Positions 42,250 through 50,731 of a DNA stretch of 64,000 bases are shown one piece after another. The DNA is from Nonomuraea indica. Its GTDB lineage: Bacteria > Actinomycetota > Actinomycetes > Streptosporangiales > Streptosporangiaceae. The stretch lies in contig NZ_PJOK01000049.1 of NCBI RefSeq assembly GCF_002850745.1, forward strand, positions 62,001-126,000. The letters run 5' to 3'. Positions within the stretch are counted from its first letter, which is position 1, and each line of letters starts with the position of its first letter. The notes below the pieces were generated by a model that was not told where the DNA came from, did no database searches, and saw only the letters and a program-made list of their open reading frames with translations. The translations under genes and the position numbers were made by a program.

Positions 42250-43440
42250 CTACCCCTGCCGGGGTCCGCGGGCCGAGCTGATGAGGTCGTGTCCCTCGTT
42301 GATGAGGGAGCCGACGAGGATCCGGCCGCCGCCGGGGAGGGAGGCGAGGCGCAGCATCGCGTCGCGGGCGGCGATGCGCCACCGCCCGGACGGCGCCATC
42401 CAGTGGACGAACCGGCGGCCGAAGCGCTGCACCTCCAGGACGACCGGCCGCATCCGCCGCTGGTAGCGGGCCAGCGCGTCGAGGACGTCGCCGGCGGCAC
42501 CCCGCTCGCCGGTGGCGCCCAGCTCGTCGGCGAGCACCCAGGCGCCGGCCATGGCCAGCGAGGCGCCGTGCCCGGCGAACAGCGAGACGGCCTGGCAGGC
42601 GTCGCCGAGCAGCACCACCCGCCCCCTGCTCCACTCGTCCACGTGCACCTGCGTCACCTGGTCGTAGTAGAGCACGGGCGGGTCCGGGCAGTGACGCAGC
42701 GCCTCCGGCAGGATCCAGCCCAGGTCGCCGTAGTGGTGCCGCAGCGCGGCGCGGGGGTCGGCGGGCAGGCCGGGGTCGGCCTCGCGGCGCAGGAACAGCA
42801 TGGTGAGCCGGCCGTCGCCCAGCGCGTACGTGCCCGCCATCAGGCCGGGCACGGTGAGCATCTCGTAGCGTTCGCCCACCCGCCGGCTGAGCTCCGGGTC
42901 GGTCAGGGTGTAGGCGGCCACGTGGTGGCCGAGGTGGCGCACGAAGGGGTGGTCCTGCTCGAAGGCCAGCCCGCGCACCCGGGAGTGCGCGCCGTCGGCG
43001 CCCACGAGCAGGTCCACCCGCCGTTCGGTGCCGTCGGTCAGCCGTACGGTGACGCCGTGGCGGTCATGGGCGGCGGCCTCGACGCTGACGCCGTAGCGGA
43101 CGGGGGCGCGCACGTCGTCGTGGACGGCGCGGGCCAGCTCGCCGCGCGGCAGGCTGACGACCTTCTCGGCGAACTCCGCCGGCATGGTGAGCCGGCTGGT
43201 CGGCCGCCCGTGACGGTCGACGTAGGCCAGCTCGGTGACCGGGTGGCGGGCCCGCTCCAGGCGGTCGCCGAGGCCCATCCGGCTGGCGACCTCGTGGCCC
43301 GGCCCATAGAAGTCGATCATGTAGCCGCCGTCGCGGAAGGCGGGCGCCCGCTCGACCAGCTCCACCTCCCAGCCCGAGCGCTCCAGGTACCAGGCCAGCG
43401 TGAGCCCGGCGACGCCGGCGCCGCAGACGAGCACCTTCAC
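42250..43440 (-). CDS. FAD-dependent aromatic-ring-type monooxygenase
   Basis: This 396-residue flavoprotein of the PheA/TetX-like class A monooxygenases starts MKVLVCGAGVAGLTLAWYLE, a Rossmann FAD-binding site (GxGxxG). It also has the DG motif (LLVGADGAHSRVR) and the second FAD motif GRVVLLGDACQAVSLFAGHG. All three motifs are intact. Substrates are typically aromatic or polyketide compounds, including drugs. The GTG at 43440 overlaps the stop of the TetR gene (GTGA), so the regulator and enzyme are cotranscribed; the TetR protein probably senses the enzyme's substrate. Confidence 0.9.
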   Translation of the reverse strand: MKVLVCGAGVAGLTLAWYLERSGWEVELVERAPAFRDGGYMIDFYGPGHEVASRMGLGDRLERARHPVTELAYVDRHGRPTSRLTMPAEFAEKVVSLPRGELARAVHDDVRAPVRYGVSVEAAAHDRHGVTVRLTDGTERRVDLLVGADGAHSRVRGLAFEQDHPFVRHLGHHVAAYTLTDPELSRRVGERYEMLTVPGLMAGTYALGDGRLTMLFLRREADPGLPADPRAALRHHYGDLGWILPEALRHCPDPPVLYYDQVTQVHVDEWSRGRVVLLGDACQAVSLFAGHGASLAMAGAWVLADELGATGERGAAGDVLDALARYQRRMRPVVLEVQRFGRRFVHWMAPSGRWRIAARDAMLRLASLPGGGRILVGSLINEGHDLISSARGPRQG

Positions 43441-44024
43441 CGCTGCCCTCCCTCCGGCGGGACGCCGAGCATGGCGCGCAGCGGTCCGGCGAGCGTGGCC
43501 GGGTCGAGGGCCGGGTCGAGGGCGCGGTGCAGCACCAGGCCGTCGATCAGGGCGGCGATCACCACGGCTGACTGCTCGGCCCGAGCGCCCTGCCCGTGCT
43601 CGCGCAGCCAGCCGGCGACCCGTGACCGGAAGCCGTCGACCAGCGCGCCCAGCTCGGCGCGCAGCCCGGGCTCGCGCCCGGCCGCCAGGAACATCTCGGC
43701 GAGCAGCAGCGAGGCGGGGTCGGTGCCGCTGTAGCGGGACAGCTCCCGCAGCAGCCAGTCGATCCCGTCGGCCACGCTCGGCCGGCTCGCCAGCTCGGCT
43801 CCTGTCTGCTCCAGCAGCTCCCGGGCGAAGCCGACACCGGCCGCCACCAGCAGGTCGGACACCGAGGCGAAGTGGTAGTGCACCACCCCGGCGTTGACGC
43901 CCGCCCGCTGGGCCACCATCCGGGTCGAGACGCCGCTCCACCCCACCTCGCCGATCAGCGACACGGCGGCCCGGAGCAGCCGCTCCCGCGTCGCCCGGCC
44001 CCGCTCGGCCGACACCTCTGCCAC
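43437..44024 (-). CDS. TetR-family transcriptional regulator
   Basis: This 195-residue regulator has the TetR helix-turn-helix (RERLLRAAVSLIGEVGWSGV, then VAQRAGVNAGVVHYHFAS) and a C-terminal regulatory domain. The start is GTG at 44024 with CGGAGG upstream. It is the first gene of a two-gene operon with the FAD monooxygenase and likely represses it. Repeated TTGGTC elements lie in its upstream region. Confidence 0.9.
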   Translation of the reverse strand: MAEVSAERGRATRERLLRAAVSLIGEVGWSGVSTRMVAQRAGVNAGVVHYHFASVSDLLVAAGVGFARELLEQTGAELASRPSVADGIDWLLRELSRYSGTDPASLLLAEMFLAAGREPGLRAELGALVDGFRSRVAGWLREHGQGARAEQSAVVIAALIDGLVLHRALDPALDPATLAGPLRAMLGVPPEGGQR

Positions 44025-44037
44025 GCGAACCTCCGAG

Positions 44038-44079
44038 TTGGTCGTACGCCTTGGTCATTTGTCTTGGGCGTTCGACCAA
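44038..44079. promoter_or_regulatory. TTGGTC repeats, putative TetR operator
   Basis: ttggtcg at 44038-44044 and its inverse cgaccaa at 44073-44079 flank a further ttggtc at 44051-44056, just upstream of the tetR GTG at 44024 on the minus strand. The arrangement fits autorepression, but the spacing is wider than a usual TetR site. Confidence 0.35.
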
Positions 44080-44199
44080 ATAGTAGGCAGCGGGCCCCCA
44101 TGGCGTCCAGAGCGGGATGGCCTTTTGACCGAAGCGATGGAATAGTCGCATTACCGACAGGGGAGATCCCAGGCATTCCGCTCTTTTGAGGTGTTCGCC

Positions 44200-45363
44200 A
44201 TGGTCCCTGCACGACGACTGCTCCGCGGTCTGCTCTACGGCTCCCGATACGACCGCGTGCCCTGGGGCCAGCGCGTCTACGTCCGCCCCGGCGAACGGCT
44301 GCTCCGGGAGGCGCAGTGGCGGTGGCGGATCCGGCGGGCTCCCGTGCTGTCCCTTGCCGAGTACGCCTCCGAGCTGCCGCTGGGCGAGATCGAGGAGTTC
44401 CTCAGCTGCATGATGTGCGGCGAGTCCCGCCAGCAGCCGATGTTCGAGCCGACCGGCGCGGGCAAGGGAGGCACCGGCAGGACATGGCGCTACCACGTGG
44501 TCCGCTGCCCGTCCTGCGGCTTCCTCTACCGCAATCCCAACATCCGGCCGGAGCGGCTCGGCGATCTCTACTCCAGCGGCTACAGCGGTTTCCTCACCGG
44601 CACGTACGCGGCCAACCGGCAGCGTCGCTACAACCTGACGATGGAGGCGTTCTCCCCCGTCCTCGACGACGGCGAGGGGCGGCGGCTGCTCGACTTCGGC
44701 TGTGGCGTCGGCCTGTTCCTGGAGCTGGCGGAGCAGCGGGGCTTCGACGGCTACGGGGTGGACCTGTCGCCCGACTCCGTGACGCAGGCGAACGCGCGGC
44801 TGAAGCGGGCGCGGGCCTACTTCGGGGCGCCGCAGGACGTGCCGCAGATCGCGGCGGGCGGGTTCGACGTCATCACGCTGTGGTCGGTGCTGGCCCACCT
44901 GCCCCGGCCGCTGGAGGACTTCGCGAGGTTCCGGGAGCTGCTCGCCCCGGGCGGGGTGCTGCTCATCCTGACGGTCAACGCCCGGTCGCTGCTTCTCAAG
45001 GCGTACGGGTCGGCGTGGAGCGGGTTCACCAAGAACCACCTGATGTTCTACAGCGCCGAGACGTTGAGGACGCTGCTGCGCCGTACCGGGTTCGAGGGGG
45101 TCGCGTACGCGCCGCACTACGGCGACACGGTCGAGGCGGGCACCACGAGGCTGCCCGAGCCGCTGCGCCGGCGGCTGCGGCAGGCCGTCGAGGCGAGCGA
45201 CGGCGGCAACATGATGCGCGCGCTGGCCTTCGCCGACGAGGCGGCCGTCGCCCGCTGGGGCGACCGGCTGACGATCCACCGCCTGCGCGACCGCACCGCC
45301 GCCTCGGACGAGCGCGCCGACCTGGACCTCACCGGTTCCTCCGGGACGGGCGCCCTGACCTGA
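44200..45363 (+). CDS. Class I SAM-dependent methyltransferase with N-terminal zinc-binding segment
   Basis: This 387-residue protein has a Cys4 zinc-ribbon-like segment (CMMCGES, then CPSCGFLYRNPN near residues 100-115) and a methyltransferase domain (LLDFGCGVGLFLELAEQRG, YGVDLSP, then LLAPGGVLLILTVN). This layout occurs in C- or O-methyltransferases acting on sugars or glycans. The ATG at 44200 follows GAGGTG; the GTG at 44191 is an alternative. No sugar-biosynthesis genes flank it, so the substrate is unknown. Confidence 0.82.
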   Translation: MVPARRLLRGLLYGSRYDRVPWGQRVYVRPGERLLREAQWRWRIRRAPVLSLAEYASELPLGEIEEFLSCMMCGESRQQPMFEPTGAGKGGTGRTWRYHVVRCPSCGFLYRNPNIRPERLGDLYSSGYSGFLTGTYAANRQRRYNLTMEAFSPVLDDGEGRRLLDFGCGVGLFLELAEQRGFDGYGVDLSPDSVTQANARLKRARAYFGAPQDVPQIAAGGFDVITLWSVLAHLPRPLEDFARFRELLAPGGVLLILTVNARSLLLKAYGSAWSGFTKNHLMFYSAETLRTLLRRTGFEGVAYAPHYGDTVEAGTTRLPEPLRRRLRQAVEASDGGNMMRALAFADEAAVARWGDRLTIHRLRDRTAASDERADLDLTGSSGTGALT

Positions 45364-45445
45364 CCGGCCGCGCCCCTGTCGCGACCGATTGACCGCCGCC
45401 TTCCGGCCGAACTACATTCGGCGCACCCGAAGGCGAGGAGCGCTC

Positions 45446-46864
45446 GTGAACCTGCCCGAGACCGGCAGACCCGTCGGCGACCTGCTGGCCGAGATCGCCC
45501 GGCTCAAGCGGCACGACCTGCCCGTCAGGGGCGGTCAGGTGACCGCCTACGTCTACGACACCGGCCGGCCGGCGGCGCACGAGGCGGCGGCCCGCGCCTA
45601 CGCCGAGATGCTGGAGGTCAACGCCCTCGACCCGACCGCCTTCCCGAGCGTGGTCGAGATGGAGCGGCAGGTCGTCGGCGCGGTCGCCGACCTGCTGGGC
45701 GGCGGCCACGGCGTCTTCACCAGCGGCGGCACCGAGTCGATCATGCTGGCGGTGAAGGCCGCCCGCGACACGGCCCGCCGCGAGCGGCCCAACCTCGTGG
45801 TCCCCGTCACCGCCCACCCCGCCTTCCACAAGGCCGCCCACTACCTGGGCCTCACCGTGCGGGCCGTGCCCGTGGACCTCGGCACGTACCGGGTCCGGCC
45901 GGACGCCGTCCGCGACGCGATCGACGACGACACCGTGCTGGTCGTCGCCTCCGCGCCCTCCTACCCGCAGGGCGTCGTGGACCCGGTGACCGAGGTGGCC
46001 GCCGTGGCGGCGGCCGCCGGTGTGCCGTGCCACGTGGACGCCTGCGTGGGCGGCTGGCTGCTGCCCTGGTTACGCGAGGCGGGCGCGGCGGTCCCGCCGT
46101 TCGACCTGTCGGTGCCGGGCGTCACCTCCCTCTCCTGCGACCTGCACAAGTACGGCTACGCCCCCAAGGGCGCGTCGGTCGTGCTGTTCGCCGACCCGGC
46201 CATGCGCCGCAGGGCGTACTTCGCCTCAGCCGCCTGGCCTGGCTACACCGTGGTCAACGCCACCGTGCAGAGTTCCCGGTCGGCCGGACCGCTGGGCGGC
46301 GCCTGGGCCACGCTGCACGCCCTCGGCCGGCAGGGCTACGTCGAGCTGGCCCGAGCCACGCTGGAGGCGTCGGCCGCGCTGCGCGCCGGCCTCGCCCGCG
46401 TGCCCGGCCTGCGGGTGCTCGGCGAGCCCGAGTCGGCGCTGGTCGCCTTCGCCGGTGACGGTGTGGACGTGTTCACGCTGGCCGACGAGGCCCGCGCGCG
46501 CGGGTGGTTCCTGCAGCCGCAGCTCTCGTACGCGGGCATCCCGGCCAACCTGCACATCACCGTCACGGGCGTGACCCTGGCCGGGGTGGAGGCGATGCTG
46601 AAGGTGATCGCCGAGTCGGCCGGGGCCGCCCGGCGGCGCGGCCCCGTCCGGCTTCCCGAGGGGCTGGTGGAACTGGTGGCGGGGCTGGACCTGGACGCGC
46701 TGACCGACGCGGAGTTCGCCGAGCTGGCCGCCTCGGTCGGGGTGGACCTGCGGCCCGGCTCCGGTCAGCCGGAGATGGCCGTGGTCAACACCGTCCTCGA
46801 CGCGCTGCCGGCCGCCTCGCGTGAGGCGGTGCTGGTGCGGTTCCTGTCCGTCCTCTACGGCTGA
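45446..46864 (+). CDS. PLP-dependent decarboxylase/lyase (group II, S1P-lyase-like)
   Basis: This 472-residue fold-type I PLP enzyme resembles sphingosine-1-phosphate lyases and amino-acid decarboxylases. GVFTSGGTESIMLAVKAARD is the phosphate-binding region, CHVDACVGGWLLPW holds the cofactor Asp, and the Schiff-base Lys is K235 in SCDLHKYGYAPKG. The C-terminal 60 residues form an extra helical tail. The start is GTG at 45446 with a GAGGAG site. Substrate choice cannot be predicted. Confidence 0.85.
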   Translation: MNLPETGRPVGDLLAEIARLKRHDLPVRGGQVTAYVYDTGRPAAHEAAARAYAEMLEVNALDPTAFPSVVEMERQVVGAVADLLGGGHGVFTSGGTESIMLAVKAARDTARRERPNLVVPVTAHPAFHKAAHYLGLTVRAVPVDLGTYRVRPDAVRDAIDDDTVLVVASAPSYPQGVVDPVTEVAAVAAAAGVPCHVDACVGGWLLPWLREAGAAVPPFDLSVPGVTSLSCDLHKYGYAPKGASVVLFADPAMRRRAYFASAAWPGYTVVNATVQSSRSAGPLGGAWATLHALGRQGYVELARATLEASAALRAGLARVPGLRVLGEPESALVAFAGDGVDVFTLADEARARGWFLQPQLSYAGIPANLHITVTGVTLAGVEAMLKVIAESAGAARRRGPVRLPEGLVELVAGLDLDALTDAEFAELAASVGVDLRPGSGQPEMAVVNTVLDALPAASREAVLVRFLSVLYG

Positions 46865-46913
46865 GCCGCCATCCGCCGTGGCGGCTGTTGAACGATCGAC
46901 AGACAGCACGACG

Positions 46914-47174
46914 GGCTCTCTCGGCTTGTGGAAGTACTACGCCGTCGCCGAGGACGCCCACCCGTGGCACGACGCCGCCGCGCCGCGCTACCGCGAGCAG
47001 GCCCTGTACGACCTGTCCGGCGACCCGCACGAGCTGTCCACCCTGATCGGCCTGCGCTCGCACCGGGAGCAGGCGGCGCTGCCGCACGAGCGGCTGGCGC
47101 GCCGGATCACCGAAGCCGGCGAGGCGGAGCCGGTCATCGAGCCCGCACCGGAACACGATCCGGGCGGCAGCTGA
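46914..47174 (+). pseudogene. C-terminal remnant of a sulfatase gene
   Basis: The frame encodes GLWKYYAVAEDAHPW, then RYREQALYDLSGDPHELSTL and a short helical tail, which matches only the last part of type I sulfatases (the W-K and YDL-DP-EL section). The catalytic domain with the CxPSR site is missing, and upstream of 46914 the frame runs into the end of the decarboxylase gene. It is therefore a truncated sulfatase, probably left by a deletion. Confidence 0.7.
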
Positions 47175-47252
47175 TGACCGACCCCGCCGTGCGGCTGGGC
47201 GGCCCTGTCCCGGTCAGGTTCGGCCACCAGCCGCCGAGGACGGCGTGAGCGC

Positions 47253-48068
47253 TCAGGTGCGGCGCCAGCGCGCCTCACCGAAGCAGTAGCCGGCGAACAG
47301 CAGCAGCCCGAGCGCCACCAGCACCAGCAGCCACGGCCCGGCGGGCGTCTCGGCGAACGCCCGCAGCGTCGCGTCGATGCCGCCGGCCTTGTCGGGGTCG
47401 GCGGTGAACGCCGCCTGCACGACGAAGATGCCGGCCAGCCCGGCGATGGCGCCCCTGGCCAGGTATCCGGCCGTGCCCAGGCGGTCCATCAGCTGCCTGG
47501 CCCGCGGCGACATCCGTTCCGTGGCCAGGTCCTCGCGGAACTTCTTGGTCAGCCCGGAGCGCACCCAGTACACGCCCAGCCCGATGATGCCGAGGCCGAT
47601 GAGGCCCACGATGAGCGGCCCGCCGGGCAGGTCGAGCAGCTTGGCGGTCACGTCCTGCGACTTCTTGTCCTCGGAGGCGGCCCCTCCGGCGAGCAGCACG
47701 CTCAGCAGGGTGAAGACGATCAGCACGTACACGGCGGTGCGGAGCGCCGCCTCGACGCGGTCGAGGGTCTTGAGCCCGCCGAACAGCGCCTCCGACGCCT
47801 GCCAGAGCGACAGCGCCACGAAGCCCGCGACCATCACCCACAGGATCACCGACCCGAACGGCAGCTCCGCCACCGTGGCGATCGCGCCGCCCTTGTCTGC
47901 CTGCTCCTTCGCCCCGCCCAAGGCGATCTGCACCGCCAGCACGCCGATCAGCGCGTACAGCACGCCGCGGCAGGCCAGCCCGACGCGGGTGAGCCGGTCC
48001 ATCATGGGGTGCCGGACCGCCCGCCGCGCCGCGGCCGTGGCCTGCCGGCCCGCGTTCGTTGTCGTCAC
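47253..48068 (-). CDS. DUF1206 membrane protein
   Basis: This 271-residue integral membrane protein has about six helices in three two-helix repeats, each opening with a motif like LTRVGLACRGVLYALIG, SEALFGGLKTLDRVEAALRT or RLGTAGYLARGAIAGLAG. This matches DUF1206, a family of unknown function in actinobacteria and cyanobacteria. The start is GTG at 48068 with an AGGAGGAG site. Confidence 0.88.
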   Translation of the reverse strand: MTTTNAGRQATAAARRAVRHPMMDRLTRVGLACRGVLYALIGVLAVQIALGGAKEQADKGGAIATVAELPFGSVILWVMVAGFVALSLWQASEALFGGLKTLDRVEAALRTAVYVLIVFTLLSVLLAGGAASEDKKSQDVTAKLLDLPGGPLIVGLIGLGIIGLGVYWVRSGLTKKFREDLATERMSPRARQLMDRLGTAGYLARGAIAGLAGIFVVQAAFTADPDKAGGIDATLRAFAETPAGPWLLVLVALGLLLFAGYCFGEARWRRT

Positions 48069-48140
48069 CGCTCCTCCTAGGGGATCGCCCGAAGGACTCC
48101 CGAGTGCCCTGGAACGCGGGCTTTAGGCGTGAAAAGTGCG

Positions 48141-48668
48141 TCACCGGGGGGTGAGAACCCACTCCGGGGCGCCCTCCTTCCGGCTGTCGCCCGTGCCGGT
48201 CAACGGCGTCATCCTGGTGCCGTCCACGCTGACCAGCACGAGTCCCGCGTCGCACTCGTTCGGACAGGCCCCCCGGCAGCCCAGCGCGACGACGGTGTCG
48301 TCGTCCGCCCACGCCAGGAGCTGGAGAACCCGCTGGCGGCCGACCGCGTCGCCGGTCCGGACGTCGGTGATGCGGGTGGGCAGGCCGGGTGCCCCGAGGA
48401 GGCGGGTCCCGTCGGGCGAGAGACGTGACCAGCCGTTGCGGCCGGGGTAGCGGTCCTCGGCGGGCGCGTCGTGCGGCCGCCCGTCCGGCGTCCGGTGGAC
48501 ACGGCTCGGCTGCCTCAGGGCGCTCGGCTCCCAGATCAGCGAGCCGTCAGCGCTCCACCCCAGGTCCTGCCGGCTGTCGTCGTCGCTCGGGCCGCCGGAG
48601 AAGTCCGGTTCGCGGCCACGCATCGGGGGCCGGGCATGGTGTTCGGCCTCTCCCGTGACGACGTCCAC
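48141..48668 (-). pseudogene. Probable C-terminal remnant of a beta-propeller (WD40-like) protein
   Basis: From GTG 48668 the frame codes 175 residues with propeller-like strands (LGWSADGSLIWEP, SRLSPDGTRLLG, LLAWADDDTVVALGC, VSVDGTRMTPL) and a Cys pair (GCRGACPNEC). Upstream of the GTG the same frame continues as GTGYYFVDVVTGEAEH and stays open into the end of the peptidase gene, with no signal peptide or good start. This suggests the N-terminal part was deleted when the region next to the peptidase gene was joined. A short functional protein cannot be excluded. Confidence 0.5.
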
Positions 48669-48750
48669 GAAGTAGTAGCCGGTTCCTGGTGCCGGCGAAG
48701 TGCTCCATGCCGGACGCGGGAGGACGGGTGTCCCCCCGCGTCCGGGCTGG

Positions 48751-50262
48751 TCAGCTCGCGGACTGTACGGCCACGCGGGCCGCGGCGGCGGCCTCCCGCC
48801 TCGGGATGGTCCTGAGGTTGAAGGCGTACCGTGCGGTGGAGTCGGCGATCGCGTCGGAGTTCACGTCGAGCGCGGTCGCGTCGATGTTGGCGATGGTGTC
48901 GCACGCCTGGTGGTAGCAGGGGTCGTAGGCGGTGCCCGCCGTGCCGCCGAACAGGGCGGCCTCCTCGGGCGTCTTGATGCCCTCGGCGCCGGTGAAGATG
49001 CCGCCGGACGGGATGCCCACCGCGATGAACGGGCCGTAGTCGGAGCGGCCGTCGAAGTCGGTGCCGACGTGGCCGAGGTCACGGGCGTCGTAGAAGGCCT
49101 CGAACCGCTTCTCGATCTCGGCCGAGCCGGGCGGACCGGCCGGCGAGCCGACGTTGTCGGAGTTGTCGCCGTCGTACAGCTTGATGGCGTAGTTGGGCGA
49201 GGCGACCATGTCGAAGTTCAGGTACAGCCTGATCCGGTCACGTTCGGCCTGCGACAGGTCCGCCACGTACTGGTCGGAGCCGAGCAGCCCGAGCTCCTCG
49301 GCGGCCCAGAACGCGAAACGCACCTTGTTGCGCACCGGGAACCGCTTCATCTGCAGGGCGGTCTCCAGGATGGCGGCGCTGCCGGAGCCGTTGTCGTTGA
49401 TCCCGGGACCCTCGGGGACGCTGTCGAGGTGCGCGCCGACCATGACGACGTTGCGCGGGTCGCCGTGGCGGGTCTCGGCGATCACGTTGTGGTCGGTGCC
49501 GAGTTGCAGCGTGGCGTCCACCTTGAGCCGGACGGTCGCGCCGGCGGTGGCGGCCAGCTCGTTGCCGACGGCGAAGTCGGCGAACACCATCGGCACGCCG
49601 GCCCGCCACTCGCCGATGTCGAGCGGGAAGGCGTCGGTGCGGCCCGGCTGGCCCTCGTTGAAGACGATGATGCCCGACGCCCCCGCGGCGCCCGCGTTGC
49701 GGATCTTCTGGGCGAAGGCGCAGGTGCCGCGCTGGATCAACGCGATGCGTCCCTTGACGAAGCCCTCGAAGTCGGACATCTCGCAGCCGCTCGTCGAGCT
49801 GGGCGTCGGGGTGGGCGGCAGGGTCAGGTCCACGCCCTGGACCTGGGCGGTCACGTCGCCGGCCGGGGAGGGCCGGAAGGTGTGGAAGTCCTCGTTCGGG
49901 GTGTAGGTCTTCTGGCCGGGCGCGGTCAGGGCGAGCGTGGGCGGGTTGTTCTCCGTCCAGCCCTGGACGAAGTTGATCGGGTCCAGGGTGACCCGGTATC
50001 CGGCCCTGCGCAGTTTGTCCGCCACGTAGTCGCGGGAGGCCGCGTAGCCGGGCGTGCCCGCGGCGCGGTTGCCTCCGTTGGCCGTGGCGATGGCCTGCAG
50101 GGCGTCGAGGTGCTTCTTGGCGTTGGCCCCCGTGACCTCCCTCACCAGGTGCCTGGCGAAGATTTCGTCGGCCGTCTTCGCCTCGGCCGGGCCGGTCATG
50201 ACCAGCGGCAGGGCGATTGCCGTAATCAGGGCGGCAGTGCCCTTGAAAACGGATACGCGCAT
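48751..50262 (-). CDS. Secreted M28 aminopeptidase with PA domain
   Basis: This 503-residue exported zinc aminopeptidase has a signal peptide (MRVSVFKGTAALITAIALPL to AEA). A PA (protease-associated) insert is at about residues 130-245, and the M28 metal site is spread over VGAHLDSVPEGPGINDNGSG, EELGLLGS, NFDMVAS and CYHQACDT. All ligands are present. It should release N-terminal residues from peptides outside the cell. The ATG at 50262 has a GGAGGAG site. Confidence 0.92.
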   Translation of the reverse strand: MRVSVFKGTAALITAIALPLVMTGPAEAKTADEIFARHLVREVTGANAKKHLDALQAIATANGGNRAAGTPGYAASRDYVADKLRRAGYRVTLDPINFVQGWTENNPPTLALTAPGQKTYTPNEDFHTFRPSPAGDVTAQVQGVDLTLPPTPTPSSTSGCEMSDFEGFVKGRIALIQRGTCAFAQKIRNAGAAGASGIIVFNEGQPGRTDAFPLDIGEWRAGVPMVFADFAVGNELAATAGATVRLKVDATLQLGTDHNVIAETRHGDPRNVVMVGAHLDSVPEGPGINDNGSGSAAILETALQMKRFPVRNKVRFAFWAAEELGLLGSDQYVADLSQAERDRIRLYLNFDMVASPNYAIKLYDGDNSDNVGSPAGPPGSAEIEKRFEAFYDARDLGHVGTDFDGRSDYGPFIAVGIPSGGIFTGAEGIKTPEEAALFGGTAGTAYDPCYHQACDTIANIDATALDVNSDAIADSTARYAFNLRTIPRREAAAAARVAVQSAS

Positions 50263-50486
50263 AGGACTCCTCCAACAGCAGAAACGGCCGCAAGATCCCC
50301 CGAGGCAGCCTTATTGGAAGGTATCCCCCGGTGTGGGAAACGGCTAGGGCCCGATTACGAATACGAACGTTCATGAGTCCGGGCGTTGATCGACGACGCG
50401 CCGGTCCCTGGTGCGGCCTTCGACATGGGTTCGCCCGATCGGGGCAGGGTGTGCCCCGTACGCGTCCACTACCGGAGGAGGACCCC

Positions 50487-50669
50487 ATGTCGGAGCCCGA
50501 CGACCGCCCGCTGGCCGACCGGCGCGACAACCCGGAGGACTACGACGAGGCGGACTTCGCCGAGGAGTTCGTCCCCTCGCCCACGGACCCGGCCAACCAG
50601 CCGGAGGGCGATCCGCACGAGCGGGTGTACGGCGAGGACGAGGGTTACGACCGGCCCACCGGCGCCTGA
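50487..50669 (+). CDS. Small acidic protein of unknown function
   Basis: This 60-residue, highly acidic protein (MSEPDDRPLADRRDNPEDYD, then EADFAEEFVPSPTDPAN and ERVYGEDEGYDRPTGA) has no predicted secondary structure or motif I can name. The ribosome site CCGGAGGAGG is excellent, which supports it being real. It lies 62 bases before the HAD-ATPase fusion gene on the same strand and may share its transcript. Confidence 0.65.
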   Translation: MSEPDDRPLADRRDNPEDYDEADFAEEFVPSPTDPANQPEGDPHERVYGEDEGYDRPTGA

Positions 50670-50731
50670 CCCGCCTCGGCGCGCGTGGCGGGACGCCTTT
50701 CGACCGCGCGCTCCCGGGTAGGGGCGGGCCC

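Noticed and set aside
43441..45279. Extension of the FAD monooxygenase to over 1000 residues
   Set aside because: The FAD-binding GxGxxG motif must be near the N-terminus, and the frame upstream overlaps the TetR and methyltransferase genes in the wrong register.
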